64,000 bases of DNA from Phycisphaerales bacterium (GCA_030749435.1 JASMKH010000001.1:1-64000), one strand, 5' to 3'; counted from the first letter of the stretch, positions 1 through 9,458 are shown. Numbers and translations: made by a program. Notes: a model not told the origin generated them from the sequence alone.

Positions 1-2
1 TT

Positions 3-350
3 GCCAGCCTTGAGTTCGGTGTGGCCGTGCTTGGCTGCAAGTTGATCGTGGTCATGGGGCACTCAGCGTGCGGTGCTGTGGATGCTGCGTTGGAGCATCG
101 GCACGACACCAATGCGTTGCCTGGAAACCTCCCAGCTTTGGTTGATCAGATCGTCATTCCTTGTACGGTCAACGCCGACCCGAAGGCGCCTGGCGCACTC
201 GATGCTGCCATTGCGTGCAATGCCCGCGAGGGAATTGGCGGTCTGCTGCGAGGGTCCAAGATTCTTTCAGATGCCGTCGAGGCCGGAACGCTCAAGTTGG
301 CTGCAGGCGTGCAAGACCTCAAGACCGGCCGATTCACGCTGGTCGATTAG
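3..350 (+). CDS. beta-carbonic anhydrase, C-terminal part (5' end outside window)
   Basis: Frame open to window edge reads ASLEFGVAVLGCKLIVVMGHSACGAVDAAL...; GHSxCGA zinc-site motif of beta-class carbonic anhydrases. Confidence 0.88.
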   Translation, partial: ASLEFGVAVLGCKLIVVMGHSACGAVDAALEHRHDTNALPGNLPALVDQIVIPCTVNADPKAPGALDAAIACNAREGIGGLLRGSKILSDAVEAGTLKLAAGVQDLKTGRFTLVD

Positions 351-366
351 AGGCGCTGGCTGATTG

Positions 367-390
367 CCGGGGCGGCGAACACCGCCCCGG
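367..390 (+). terminator. terminator-like hairpin after the carbonic anhydrase gene
   Basis: CCGGGGCGG-CGAACA-CCGCCCCGG, perfect 9-bp stem 17 nt after the stop codon; no clear T-run. Confidence 0.5.
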
Positions 391-539
391 ATGAGATTCA
401 CTGGCATACCCCACTCGGGAGCCAGGCACGGATCGCTCGGGCGGGCCCCTCTGGACTGATGCTTCAGGCAGGGGGGCCCGTATTCCATGCCTCCGTGAAG
501 ATGGCCCATGCCTTCCACGCGCGCCATACCGCGCCTGAC

Positions 540-607
540 CGGCGAGATGATCGGCACGGCGAGATGATCGGCACGGCGAGATGATCGGCACGGCGAGATG
601 ATCGGCG
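540..607. repeat. 17-bp tandem repeat, 4 copies
   Basis: CGGCGAGATGATCGGCA x3 followed by CGGCGAGATGATCGGCG, head-to-tail, read directly. Confidence 0.95.
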
Positions 608-1071
608 CGGCGTCTGCGGTCTCCCACTCTCTGACTCTCCCCAGCGCGCGAGCGCATGCACACGGATACTGCCGTGACGCCATCTGCCTTGGCTCCAATG
701 TCATCGATGATTGGAAGCCTCCCCGGGTGCATCAGAAGGCCGTTGACTTGGCAGCGCTGGTCTTGGCCACCATCGAAGGATTCCGCTGAGGCTCCGGGCT
801 TCTGGACGACCGCCTCAACTGGGCCTCAGTCTCCATCGCTTGAGGCAGCGTTGGCTCCACGAAGCGACTGACAGTGCCTTCGATGACGAGCAGGTACCCC
901 GAACTGTCTCCAGCAATCCCCTCCCGTCCAAGTGACAGCTTCGGGCCTCATGCGCTGAAACCCGAGTCCTGATTCAATCCGAGAACTGGGAAGTCGTGTC
1001 CATGGCCTGCACTCGCTTCGATGGAACCGCACCGAGGCAGGCGGCCGACGGCCCGGGCGCGCAGACTGGAC

Positions 1072-1479
1072 CTACACGCTCCGCTCCAGCATCTGACGCA
1101 TCACCGAGAGCGTGGCATCGCTGACATGGTGTTCCATGCCTTCGGCGTCGCGGGCAGCATTGGCGGGGGGGACGCCGATGTGCAGAAGAAAGTCGAGAAG
1201 GAGCTGGTGCCGCCTTCGAGATCGTCTCGCCATCAATGAGCCTTTGGGTGTGAGCGTGCAGGGACCGTAGGGCTCCTTGTCGATGAGCCCCTCGGCTGAG
1301 AGTCGCTGCAGAATACGTGTGACGGTGACGTGGCTGACCCCCATCTTGGCCGCGAGGTCCTTCACGCGGCACGTGGGCTGGGACTTGAGAATGTCATCGA
1401 TGGCTTCGACGTAGTCCTCCGCCGTCTCGCTGGCATGGTCCTGACGCGTTTTCGCGAATGTGTTGCTTCTTCGTGACAT
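1072..1479 (-). CDS. mntR: MntR/DtxR-family metal-dependent transcriptional regulator
   Basis: ETAEDYVEAIDDIL...VKDLAAKMGVSHVTVTRILQRLSAEGLIDKEPYGPCTLTPKG...RRRHQLLLDFLLHIGV...AEGMEHHVSD; winged HTH plus metal-binding helix; divergent from Mn/Zn transporter. Confidence 0.88.
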   Translation of the reverse strand: MSRRSNTFAKTRQDHASETAEDYVEAIDDILKSQPTCRVKDLAAKMGVSHVTVTRILQRLSAEGLIDKEPYGPCTLTPKGSLMARRSRRRHQLLLDFLLHIGVPPANAARDAEGMEHHVSDATLSVMRQMLERSV

Positions 1480-1526
1480 AGGCGGGCTCCTGCCTGGCCG
1501 CTGGTTGACGATGCTGCATACAAAGT

Positions 1527-1560
1527 GTAGCATTTGCTACGAGCCCGTAGCAAGGGCTAC
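1527..1560. promoter_or_regulatory. pair of palindromic operator-like sites between mntR and the transporter operon
   Basis: GTAGCATTTGCTAC (1527-1540) and GTAGCAAGGGCTAC (1547-1560), both GTAGC-N4-GCTAC, 20 bp apart, in the divergent intergenic region. Confidence 0.75.
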
Positions 1561-1581
1561 ACTTCAGAAAGGACAACCGCC

Positions 1582-2529
1582 ATGCATCGCTGGGCTGCAC
1601 TGTTCGGGGCCTTGGGGATCGCGGGGGCACTTCAGGCCGCCTCGTTGGACATCGTTGCAACCACCGGCATGGTGGCCGACATCGCGCGGCACGTGGCGGG
1701 GGACCGGGCCAGCGTCGTGAACATCATGGGCGAAGGGGTCGATCCCCATCTGTACAAGCCGGTGGCATCCGATGTGCGGCGGATCATGGCTGCGGACGTC
1801 GTGCTCTACAACGGACTGAAGTTGGAAGGCCGGATGGGAGACATTTTCGAACGCGCCGCAGCCAGAGGACGCTTCGTCCGCCCGGTTGCCGCCATGGTCG
1901 ACGAGGCCTACCTGCTCGAGCCGGCGGATGAGCCCGGACACCCTGATCCCCATGTCTGGATGGATGTCAAGGCGTGGATGGCTGCGACGGAAGCGGTGGC
2001 CATTGCGCTGTGCCAGGCTGATCCGCAGGGTTGTGACACCTACCGACACAACGCCGAGTCTTATGTCGCCGAGTTGTCACGCCTTGATGCCTATGTACGC
2101 CGCGTTGTCGGCAGCATTCCGCAGGGGCAGCGCGTACTCGTGACGGCGCATGATGCGTTCAACTACTTCGGCCGCGCGTACGGTCTTGAAGTCATGGGCA
2201 TCCAGGGCATTTCAACTGAATCAGAAGCAGGCCTCGCAGATGTGACGGGTCTTGTTGACACGCTTGTAGAACGCAAGGTCCCTGCGGTGTTCGTCGAATC
2301 AAGTGTTCCGGACAAGTACGTGCGGGCGCTGATTGAAGGCGCCGCGGCACGCGGGCATCAGGTCATCGTGGGTGGAGAGTTGTTCTCGGATGCAATGGGC
2401 AAGCCTGGAACCTACGAAGGCACCTATGTCGGGATGATCGACCACAACGCGACGACGGTTGCAGGTGCGCTCGGGGGTGAGGTTCCTCAGGGCGGTTTCA
2501 GCGGGCCTGCGTCGGAGGCAGGCGAGTGA
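1582..2529 (+). CDS. metal (Mn/Zn/Fe) ABC transporter substrate-binding protein, ZnuA/TroA family
   Basis: Signal peptide, LDIVATTGMVADIARHVAGDRASVVNIMGEGVDPHLYKPVASDVRRIMAADVVLYNGLKLEG; HVWMDVKAW. Confidence 0.93.
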   Translation: MHRWAALFGALGIAGALQAASLDIVATTGMVADIARHVAGDRASVVNIMGEGVDPHLYKPVASDVRRIMAADVVLYNGLKLEGRMGDIFERAAARGRFVRPVAAMVDEAYLLEPADEPGHPDPHVWMDVKAWMAATEAVAIALCQADPQGCDTYRHNAESYVAELSRLDAYVRRVVGSIPQGQRVLVTAHDAFNYFGRAYGLEVMGIQGISTESEAGLADVTGLVDTLVERKVPAVFVESSVPDKYVRALIEGAAARGHQVIVGGELFSDAMGKPGTYEGTYVGMIDHNATTVAGALGGEVPQGGFSGPASEAGE

Positions 2530-2532
2530 TCG

Positions 2533-3351
2533 ATGGATCGTCCTCCCAGCAACCCGGTGACGGTGGCCCGAGGGGCCGAGCACGACCCGGACGCTGCGCT
2601 CTCGATTCATGATCTGACCGTGGCCTACGATCGGCGGCCTGTGCTGTGGGATGTCGATCTCGATGTCCCAGCCGGGTGTCTTGCCGCCATCGTCGGGCCC
2701 AACGGGTCCGGAAAGAGCACGCTGATCAAGGCGTGTCTGAACCTGCTGCCTCGTGTGTCGGGTGACGTGCGAGTGTTCGGCGCATCGGGGCGGTCTTCAC
2801 GTCGCCGTGTCGCCTACGTACCGCAGCGGGAGACGGTCGATTGGGACTTCCCGGTCAGCGCGCACGATGTCGTGGCCATGGGAACGTACGGGCGATTGGG
2901 TTGGCTGCGACCCGTCGGCAAGGCGCAGAAGCGGGCCGCAATGCGGGCGCTCGACCGGGTGGGGCTTGCCGACTACGCGGGCCGGCAGATCAGCCAACTT
3001 TCGGGTGGGCAGCAGCAGCGGGTGTTCCTCGCCCGCGCCCTCGTGCAGGAAGCGGATCTCTACCTCATGGATGAGCCCTTTGCATCGGTGGACGCTGCGA
3101 CGGAGCAGGCCATCGTGGAGGTTCTTCGCGCCCTCCGCAACGACGGCGCGACGCTCGTGGTGGTTCACCATGATCTGCAGACTGTTGCGGAGTACTTCGA
3201 ACACCTCATCCTGCTCAACATGCGTGTCGTGGCCAGCGGCCCGATGGAGGCGACCCTCACAGCCGAGAACCTCCGGGCCACCTACGGTGGCCGACTGACC
3301 CTGCTTGAACAGGCCGCCACGGCACTCGGGCGGCTCTCAAGGGATCGGTGA
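2533..3351 (+). CDS. metal ABC transporter ATP-binding protein
   Basis: Walker A GPNGSGKST, signature LSGGQQQRVFLARAL, Walker B LYLMDEPFASVD. Confidence 0.95.
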   Translation: MDRPPSNPVTVARGAEHDPDAALSIHDLTVAYDRRPVLWDVDLDVPAGCLAAIVGPNGSGKSTLIKACLNLLPRVSGDVRVFGASGRSSRRRVAYVPQRETVDWDFPVSAHDVVAMGTYGRLGWLRPVGKAQKRAAMRALDRVGLADYAGRQISQLSGGQQQRVFLARALVQEADLYLMDEPFASVDAATEQAIVEVLRALRNDGATLVVVHHDLQTVAEYFEHLILLNMRVVASGPMEATLTAENLRATYGGRLTLLEQAATALGRLSRDR

Positions 3352-4676
3352 GCGGGATGCTCCTCGCTACAGCGCTGTTCGATGTGCTGCTGCTGGCCGA
3401 TTGGAACACGCGAGTCGTCGTCATCGGCACCTCCATGCTCGGTGTGGCCGCTGGGGTGGTCGGTTCCTTTCTCGTGCTTCGCAAGCGGGCGCTGCTCGGT
3501 GACACGGTGAGCCATGCCATGCTTCCCGGTGTGGTCGGCGCGTTTCTGATCATGCAGGCGTTCGGTGGCGGCGGCAAGAACTTCGGCGGGCTGCTCCTCG
3601 GGGCGGCGCTCGCTGGCGTGCTTGCGGCATGGGCAGTCCCAGTCCTGCGGCGGGCGACAGGCCTCAAGGATGACGCGATCATGGGCGTGGTCCTGGGTGG
3701 TGGCTTCGGACTCGGCATCGCGATGCTGGGCGTGGCGCAGGCCGTGCCGGGAGGGAACCAGGCCGGTCTGGAGTCCTTCATCTATGGGCGAACCGCCTCC
3801 ATGGTTCAGAGCGATGCGATCGGAATCGGGGCCACCGCAGCCGTGACGCTCGTCATCGCGATTCTGCTCGCCAAGGAGTTTCGGCTGCTGTGCTTCGACG
3901 AGGCGTTTGGCAGGGCGCTTGGGCGAAGGGAGGGATGGCTCGATCTCGGGTTGATGCTCCTTGCCGTGACGGTGACTGTCGTCGGACTGCAGGCGGTCGG
4001 CCTCATTCTCGTCATCGCGCTGCTCATCACTCCCGCGGCCGCCGCCCGATTCTGGACCGACGAGTTCCTTCGAATGATCGCGATTGCGGGTGCGCTCGGG
4101 GCGGTTGCCTGCTGGATCGGCGCGTCCATCAGTGCGCTGGCACCGGACCTCCCTGCGGGGTCGATCATCGTATTGACGTTGTCCTTTCTGTTCGGCATCT
4201 CGATGCTCATCGGTACGAGGCGCGGTGCGATCAAGCGACTCCTGCAGCGCCGCGATCTTCGACGGCGGACCGGCCAGCAGCACCTGCTGCGGGCGGCCGC
4301 CGAATCGATCGAAGCGAGAGACGCCGATGGGTGGGCGCTCAAGGACTTGATGCCGCTACGGAGTTGGTCAGGCGGCCAGTTGCGGTCGCTGCACCGCCGG
4401 GCGGTGCGGCGAGGTGATGTCGTCAGGAGCGAAGGCTGCTATGCATTCACGCCAACTGGGCGAGCCGCGGCGAATCGAGTCGTTCGGAATCATCGGCTCT
4501 GGGAGCTGTTCCTGATTCGGTACGCCGACATCGCGCCCTCGCACGTGGACCGGGATGCCGATCTGGTCGAACATGTGCTCGGTGAATCGCTGGTCAGTGA
4601 ACTGGAAGCCATGCTTGGCGATGGCTGTGGGGGCCTCCGGAGCCCGCATGCAGTGGGGACTCACCATGACGCTTGA
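3348..4676 (+). CDS. metal ABC transporter permease (ABC-3 family) with C-terminal DtxR/MntR-like domain
   Basis: ABC-3 permease LRKRALLGDTVSHAMLPGVV...; cytoplasmic tail LKDLMPLRSWSGGQLRSLHRRAVRRGDVVRSEGCYAFTPTGRAAANRVVRNHRLWELFLIRYADIAPSHVDRDADLVEHVLGESL resembles DtxR winged HTH plus dimerization helix. Confidence 0.88.
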   Translation: MSGMLLATALFDVLLLADWNTRVVVIGTSMLGVAAGVVGSFLVLRKRALLGDTVSHAMLPGVVGAFLIMQAFGGGGKNFGGLLLGAALAGVLAAWAVPVLRRATGLKDDAIMGVVLGGGFGLGIAMLGVAQAVPGGNQAGLESFIYGRTASMVQSDAIGIGATAAVTLVIAILLAKEFRLLCFDEAFGRALGRREGWLDLGLMLLAVTVTVVGLQAVGLILVIALLITPAAAARFWTDEFLRMIAIAGALGAVACWIGASISALAPDLPAGSIIVLTLSFLFGISMLIGTRRGAIKRLLQRRDLRRRTGQQHLLRAAAESIEARDADGWALKDLMPLRSWSGGQLRSLHRRAVRRGDVVRSEGCYAFTPTGRAAANRVVRNHRLWELFLIRYADIAPSHVDRDADLVEHVLGESLVSELEAMLGDGCGGLRSPHAVGTHHDA

Positions 4677-5973
4677 CTACGACGGCTGGATCATCCTGAT
4701 CGGTGTGCTCGTCGCTGCATGTTGCGCGATCCCGGGGAGTTGGTTGGTCGTGCGGGGGATGGGCATGATGGGCGATGCTGTGTCGCACGCGGTGCTGCCG
4801 GGTATTGCCATCGGCTTCCTCGTCAGTGGAACGCGGTCGGGGGCGTGGATGTTTCTGGGTGCGGCGATCGCCGGCATCCTGGCGGCCGTCATAACTCAGG
4901 TCGTTCACCACTGGGGTCGGATTGAGCGTGGGGCAGCGATGGGACTTGTATTCACCACCTTCTTTTCGCTCGGGCTCCTCCTGATCGTGCAGTCGGCGGA
5001 CTCGGTCGACCTTGACCCCAACTGTGTGCTGTATGGCGCTATCGAGCTCGCGCCGCTCGACACAATCTCGATCTCTGGCATGGACGTGCCACGGATGCTG
5101 ATTCCGCTGGCAGCCGTCCTGATCGCCAACGTGGCATTGACGGGCATGCTGTTCAAGGAGTTGCTTGCTGCGGCATTCGATCCGGGCCTTGCGACCTCGC
5201 AGGGGTTCGACTCGCGGTGGCTGCACTACGGCCTCATGGCGTTGACGGCGGCGACCTGCGTTGCGTGCTTTGAGGCTGTGGGGAGCATCATCACGGTCGC
5301 CCTTCTTGTGGCGCCGCCCGCGGCAGCACTGCTGTTCATCCGCCGAATGAAGTGGGTCATCGTGCTGGCGGCGCTGCTCGGTGGACTCGCGGCGGTGATG
5401 GGGCATCTGGCGGCGTTGACGGTTCCCGGGTGGATTCTCGGTGGGAATGTCGATACATCGTCCTCGGGAATGATGGCGGTTGCATCGATGGCGATCTTCC
5501 TCGCTGCAGCGATGTTCGCACCAGGCCGAGGCTCGCTCGCCCGCCGCTGGGCGGCGCGGCGTGATGCGATGCGGGTTGCCGTCGAGGATGCGCTTGGACT
5601 CCTGTTTCGACTGGAGGAACGTGCAGTCACCATGGACCGCGACGAGGTCGAAGGCCTTCTTCGATCCGATGTCAGGATCGGTGGCAGATTGGCGGCCGTG
5701 CTGGCGAGGCTTCGTCGAGGATCTCTGGCGGAGCTGCGCGGAGGGAATTGGAAGTTGACGGTCTCGGGTCGATCCGAAGCGCAAAGCCTGGTGCGAGCGC
5801 ATCGACTGTGGGAGACGTATCTCGCTGGAAGGGCGAGCATCCCGTCGAGCCATCTGCATGCCGCGGCCGAGCGCCTGGAGCACGTCACGGATCCTTCGCT
5901 GGCGGCGCAGTTGCAGCGTGAAGTCGGGGACACGCCGGACGATCCACACGGGCGTCCGATCCCACCGGCCTGA
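4666..5973 (+). CDS. second metal ABC transporter permease with C-terminal DtxR/MntR-like domain
   Basis: ABC-3 permease GMGMMGDAVSHAVLPGIAIGFL; tail ...RAHRLWETYLAGRASIPSSHLHAAAERLEHVTDPSLAAQLQREVG...DDPHGRPIP; start overlaps the upstream gene end. Confidence 0.87.
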   Translation: MTLDYDGWIILIGVLVAACCAIPGSWLVVRGMGMMGDAVSHAVLPGIAIGFLVSGTRSGAWMFLGAAIAGILAAVITQVVHHWGRIERGAAMGLVFTTFFSLGLLLIVQSADSVDLDPNCVLYGAIELAPLDTISISGMDVPRMLIPLAAVLIANVALTGMLFKELLAAAFDPGLATSQGFDSRWLHYGLMALTAATCVACFEAVGSIITVALLVAPPAAALLFIRRMKWVIVLAALLGGLAAVMGHLAALTVPGWILGGNVDTSSSGMMAVASMAIFLAAAMFAPGRGSLARRWAARRDAMRVAVEDALGLLFRLEERAVTMDRDEVEGLLRSDVRIGGRLAAVLARLRRGSLAELRGGNWKLTVSGRSEAQSLVRAHRLWETYLAGRASIPSSHLHAAAERLEHVTDPSLAAQLQREVGDTPDDPHGRPIPPA

Positions 5974-6036
5974 GCGCCGGGTCAATCCTCCTGTCGTGTC
6001 CGCCCCGGGTGGGCTCACGTTGTAGCATGACCGCCC

Positions 6037-7482
6037 ATGGCACGCTCTTGGAAGGTCGCCGAGAAGGGATACGACGAGGCACTTGCATCCGACGATGCCG
6101 CTCGAGGGCTGTATCGATCGGTGATCGAGACACTGAGCCGCTTCGACGAGCGTGAAATTCTCAGGCGGGAGGAACTGCAGGAGGTGTCGCTTGTCAATCA
6201 GGGCATCACCTTCACCGTGTATGGCGAGGAAGAGGGCACTGAGCGGACGTTTCCCTTTGACTTCGTGCCCCGCATCATCGGTAGTGACGAGTGGGAGACG
6301 CTCGAGAGGGGGCTCATTCAGCGGGTGACGGCAATCAACCTGTTCCTTGAGGATGTCTATGGGGATCAGCGATGCCTGCGCGAGAACATCGTTCCATTTG
6401 ATCTGGTGCTCTCTCGGAGCGACTTTCGGCGGGAGCTCATAGGAACTCGGCCGCGTCATGGGGTCTTCACGCACATTGCGGGGATCGACCTGCTTCGCGG
6501 CGAACAAGGCGAGTTTCTCGTTCTGGAGGACAACTGCCGGTGCCCCAGCGGCGTCTCATACGTGCTTGAGAACCGGAACCTGCTCTCACGGGTGTTCCCC
6601 GAGATTTTTGCGAATTACGGAGTCCGCCCGGTGGACACCTATCCGCAGATGCTCCTTGAGACCCTCAAGTTCGCGGCGCCCCGAGGTCGCGAGCGTCCGT
6701 CGGTCGCGGTGCTCACACCTGGTCTGAACAACAGCGCGTACTTTGAACACTCATTCCTGGCACGAGAGATGGGCGTGCCACTTGTCGAGGGGCGGGACCT
6801 CATCGTCGAGAACGATCAGGTCTCGATGCGGACGACCCGAGGCCGGCAGCGGGTGGACGTGCTGTACCGCCGTGTTGACGATGCCTTTCTCGATCCCGTG
6901 GTGTTCAATGCAGGGAGTCTGCTCGGGGTTCCGGGCCTGATCCACGCATGGCGGGCCGGCAACATCACGATTGCCAACGCGCCTGGGGCCGGCGTTGCGG
7001 ACGACAAGTCGATCTATCCCTGGATGCCCGATCTCATTCGGTTTTTCCTCGACGAGGAGCCGCTGCTGGCGCAGGTCCATACCTACATCGGTCGCAAGAC
7101 TGAGGATGCCGCCTACATCCGCGACAACCTCTCTTCGCTGGTCGTCAAGTTGACCGATGGGGCTGGCGGGTACGGGATGTTGGTGGGGCCAACCGCCAGT
7201 GCATCGCAGATCGCCGAGTTCGCGACGGTGTTTGATGCCAACCCCGACGCCTACATCGCCCAGCCACTCGTGGAGTTCTCCTCGCACCCGACCTGGACCG
7301 GGAACGGGTACGCGCCGCGTCATGTCGACATGCGGCCGTTTGTCCTCTTCGGAGAGACGATTCGGGTGCTGGCCGGTGGCCTGACACGAGTCGCGCTTCA
7401 GGAAGGGTCGTACGTCGTCAACTCATCACAGGGCGGCGGGAGCAAGGACACGTGGGTGCTGGCGGAGGAACTCGTTCGATGA
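6037..7482 (+). CDS. circularly permuted type 2 ATP-grasp protein (DUF404/DUF407-type)
   Basis: NQGITFTVYGEEEGTERTFPFDFVPRII...WETLERGLIQRVTAINLFLEDVYG...LEDNCRCPSGVSYVLENR. Confidence 0.92.
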   Translation: MARSWKVAEKGYDEALASDDAARGLYRSVIETLSRFDEREILRREELQEVSLVNQGITFTVYGEEEGTERTFPFDFVPRIIGSDEWETLERGLIQRVTAINLFLEDVYGDQRCLRENIVPFDLVLSRSDFRRELIGTRPRHGVFTHIAGIDLLRGEQGEFLVLEDNCRCPSGVSYVLENRNLLSRVFPEIFANYGVRPVDTYPQMLLETLKFAAPRGRERPSVAVLTPGLNNSAYFEHSFLAREMGVPLVEGRDLIVENDQVSMRTTRGRQRVDVLYRRVDDAFLDPVVFNAGSLLGVPGLIHAWRAGNITIANAPGAGVADDKSIYPWMPDLIRFFLDEEPLLAQVHTYIGRKTEDAAYIRDNLSSLVVKLTDGAGGYGMLVGPTASASQIAEFATVFDANPDAYIAQPLVEFSSHPTWTGNGYAPRHVDMRPFVLFGETIRVLAGGLTRVALQEGSYVVNSSQGGGSKDTWVLAEELVR

Positions 7483-8423
7483 GCGTGATGTTGTCGAGGG
7501 CTGCCGAGAACATCTATTGGATGGGCCGGTATCTGGAGCGGGCGTCCAACCTCTGCCGGATGTTGCAGGTCGCCGAGCAGTTGACCGTGGAGATCCGCGG
7601 CCTGGCGCCGGAAACCGCCGTGGAGTTCTGGTCCGAATTCACCAATGTGTACCGTGGATCGCCAGCTGTGACCGGTGATGTTGATGAGATTCGCATGGCG
7701 GGGTTGCACAACTGGCTGCTCGGACAAGGCAACACGCTCTCCGTCGCGACCTCGATGCACAATGCGAGAGAGAACGCCCGGGCCATTCGGGAGTACCTGA
7801 CGCGGGAGGTCTTTGAGCAGATCAACGAGTGCTGGCTGCATCTGGACGCTGGCGTTCGCGGCGAGGCGAGCCCCGATGTGCTGCTTGGCCAAGTCCAGCA
7901 GGCGGTGTTCGGCATCGGCGGCACGATCGGCCGAACACTCATCCGGGATGAAGCCTGGGTTTTCCTCGATCTCGGTGTGATGCTTGAACGTGTGTACCGC
8001 GTGCTGATGCTTCTTCGTCACAGGCTTCCGCCGCTCATGGCGACGCCCAACGACATCGACATTCCGGTGCATCATGCGCTGCTTCGGTGCGTGCTTCGGT
8101 CGGCAGGGTCGCTTGAGAATTACCGTCGCGTCCATGGCGCGGGCTTGACGCCTCGCCAGGTGTGGAGTTTCCTGTTCTTCGACTCCCAGTCGCCGCACAG
8201 CGTGGCTTTCGGGGTGTCGAATCTGGAAGGGGACCTCGGGGAGATCGAGCGGGGCGGCGTGCTGACCGACGCGGCCCGGCAGGTCGGTCGTCTCTCTTCG
8301 CAGCTGCGGTATGAGTCACAGGATCTTCTCGGCCGACATGACTTCGCCGCGGTGTGTCAGGGGCTTGCGAGCGACATCGAACGGATCCATGAGTCGCTGA
8401 CTCGACTGTACTTCACGGTGTAG
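7479..8423 (+). CDS. alpha-E domain-containing protein (DUF403-type)
   Basis: MLSRAAENIYWMGRYLERASNLCRMLQV; overlaps the ATP-grasp gene by 4 nt. Confidence 0.92.
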   Translation: MSVMLSRAAENIYWMGRYLERASNLCRMLQVAEQLTVEIRGLAPETAVEFWSEFTNVYRGSPAVTGDVDEIRMAGLHNWLLGQGNTLSVATSMHNARENARAIREYLTREVFEQINECWLHLDAGVRGEASPDVLLGQVQQAVFGIGGTIGRTLIRDEAWVFLDLGVMLERVYRVLMLLRHRLPPLMATPNDIDIPVHHALLRCVLRSAGSLENYRRVHGAGLTPRQVWSFLFFDSQSPHSVAFGVSNLEGDLGEIERGGVLTDAARQVGRLSSQLRYESQDLLGRHDFAAVCQGLASDIERIHESLTRLYFTV

Positions 8424-8429
8424 GAATCC

Positions 8430-9386
8430 ATGCTTCTCGGTATCGAACATCATCTGCGGTTTCAATACTCCGCCTTCGTGCGTGAGTCTCACATGGAGGT
8501 TCGCGTTGAGCCGCGGACCCTTCCCGGACAGGCCGTCCACGATTTCGACCTGGCGATCGGCCCGCACGCTCAGCCGAGTCGGCATGAGGATTGGATGGGC
8601 AATGCGCTCCACTGGTTCTCAATCACGGACTATCACGATCGGGTCGAGGTGGCATGCAGGACGCTGGTCGAGACGAGCCCACCGGATCGAGACCCGCAGA
8701 CGCTGGACGTGCCGATTCGAGGTCTGCCGCTGGAACGGGGAACCTGGGACTATCTTCAGTTCGGTGGCCCGGTGATCCGAAGCGAGCGACTCCAACTGCT
8801 TGGGGACGAGCTGCAGCTTCCCGACTGCAAGACGGTGGGGTCCGTGGTCGGCCGTCTGGCCGCAGGGCTCAAGGACCGGGTCGCCTACCGTCCGCTTGTG
8901 ACACACGCCCACTCGACCAGCGAGGACGCGCTCAAGGCAGCGGCGGGTGTGTGTCAGGACTTTGCCCACATTGCGTTGGGGCTGCTTCGACTGAAGGGCA
9001 TTCCGTGCCGCTATGTGAATGGCTACCTGCACGTGGACAACGGAGGATCGCCATCCGAGAGCCATGCATGGATCGAGGTGTGGGCGCCTGAGCGTGGCTG
9101 GATCGGTTTCGATCCCACACACGCGTGCGGCGTTGACGAGCGATACGTGGTTGTCGCCTATGGCCGCAGTTACGCTGACGTGCCTCCCAACCGCGGTATC
9201 TTTCGAGGGGCGGCCGATGAGTGCCTGTCGGTCGAAGTTCGGACAAGCCCGGTCGAGCGCCGCGAGCGTCACCATGCAGGAGCGCCGCTCATCATGGATG
9301 TTCCGGTGTTTTCGGAGGCGCCAGATCAAGTTGCAGTGCATGAGCAGCGTGGTGACGAGGCGGCGGCGCAGCAGCAACAGCAGTAA
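8430..9386 (+). CDS. transglutaminase-like family protein
   Basis: GVCQDFAHIALGLLRLKGIPCRYVNGYLH...SHAWIEVWAPERGWIGFDPTHACGVDERYVVVAYGRSYADVPP; Cys-His-Asp signature. Confidence 0.93.
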   Translation: MLLGIEHHLRFQYSAFVRESHMEVRVEPRTLPGQAVHDFDLAIGPHAQPSRHEDWMGNALHWFSITDYHDRVEVACRTLVETSPPDRDPQTLDVPIRGLPLERGTWDYLQFGGPVIRSERLQLLGDELQLPDCKTVGSVVGRLAAGLKDRVAYRPLVTHAHSTSEDALKAAAGVCQDFAHIALGLLRLKGIPCRYVNGYLHVDNGGSPSESHAWIEVWAPERGWIGFDPTHACGVDERYVVVAYGRSYADVPPNRGIFRGAADECLSVEVRTSPVERRERHHAGAPLIMDVPVFSEAPDQVAVHEQRGDEAAAQQQQQ

Positions 9387-9426
9387 GGTCACCGGGCGGC
9401 GCAGTTTCTTCAAGCGCAAAAAGACA

Positions 9427-9458
9427 ACCGCCCCCCGCCGCAAGCGGCGGGGGGCGGT
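9427..9458. terminator. bidirectional terminator-like hairpin between convergent genes
   Basis: ACCGCCCCCCGCCG-CAAG-CGGCGGGGGGCGGT, perfect 14-bp stem with 4-nt loop. Confidence 0.8.

Noticed and set aside
267-732. Minus-strand ORFs across the 17-bp repeats (RADHLAVPIISP repeats)
   Set aside because: Repeated peptides arise from the tandem DNA repeat; the same peptide appears in several overlapping frames
598-871. Short ORFs between the 17-bp repeats and mntR (598-789, 656-871)
   Set aside because: No recognisable family, weak starts, overlapping frames; not enough support to call genes
4594-6507. 637-aa minus-strand ORF antisense to the permease and ATP-grasp genes
   Set aside because: Composition (Arg/His/Asp-rich, low complexity) typical of antisense frames in GC-rich DNA; the plus-strand genes have clear family motifs
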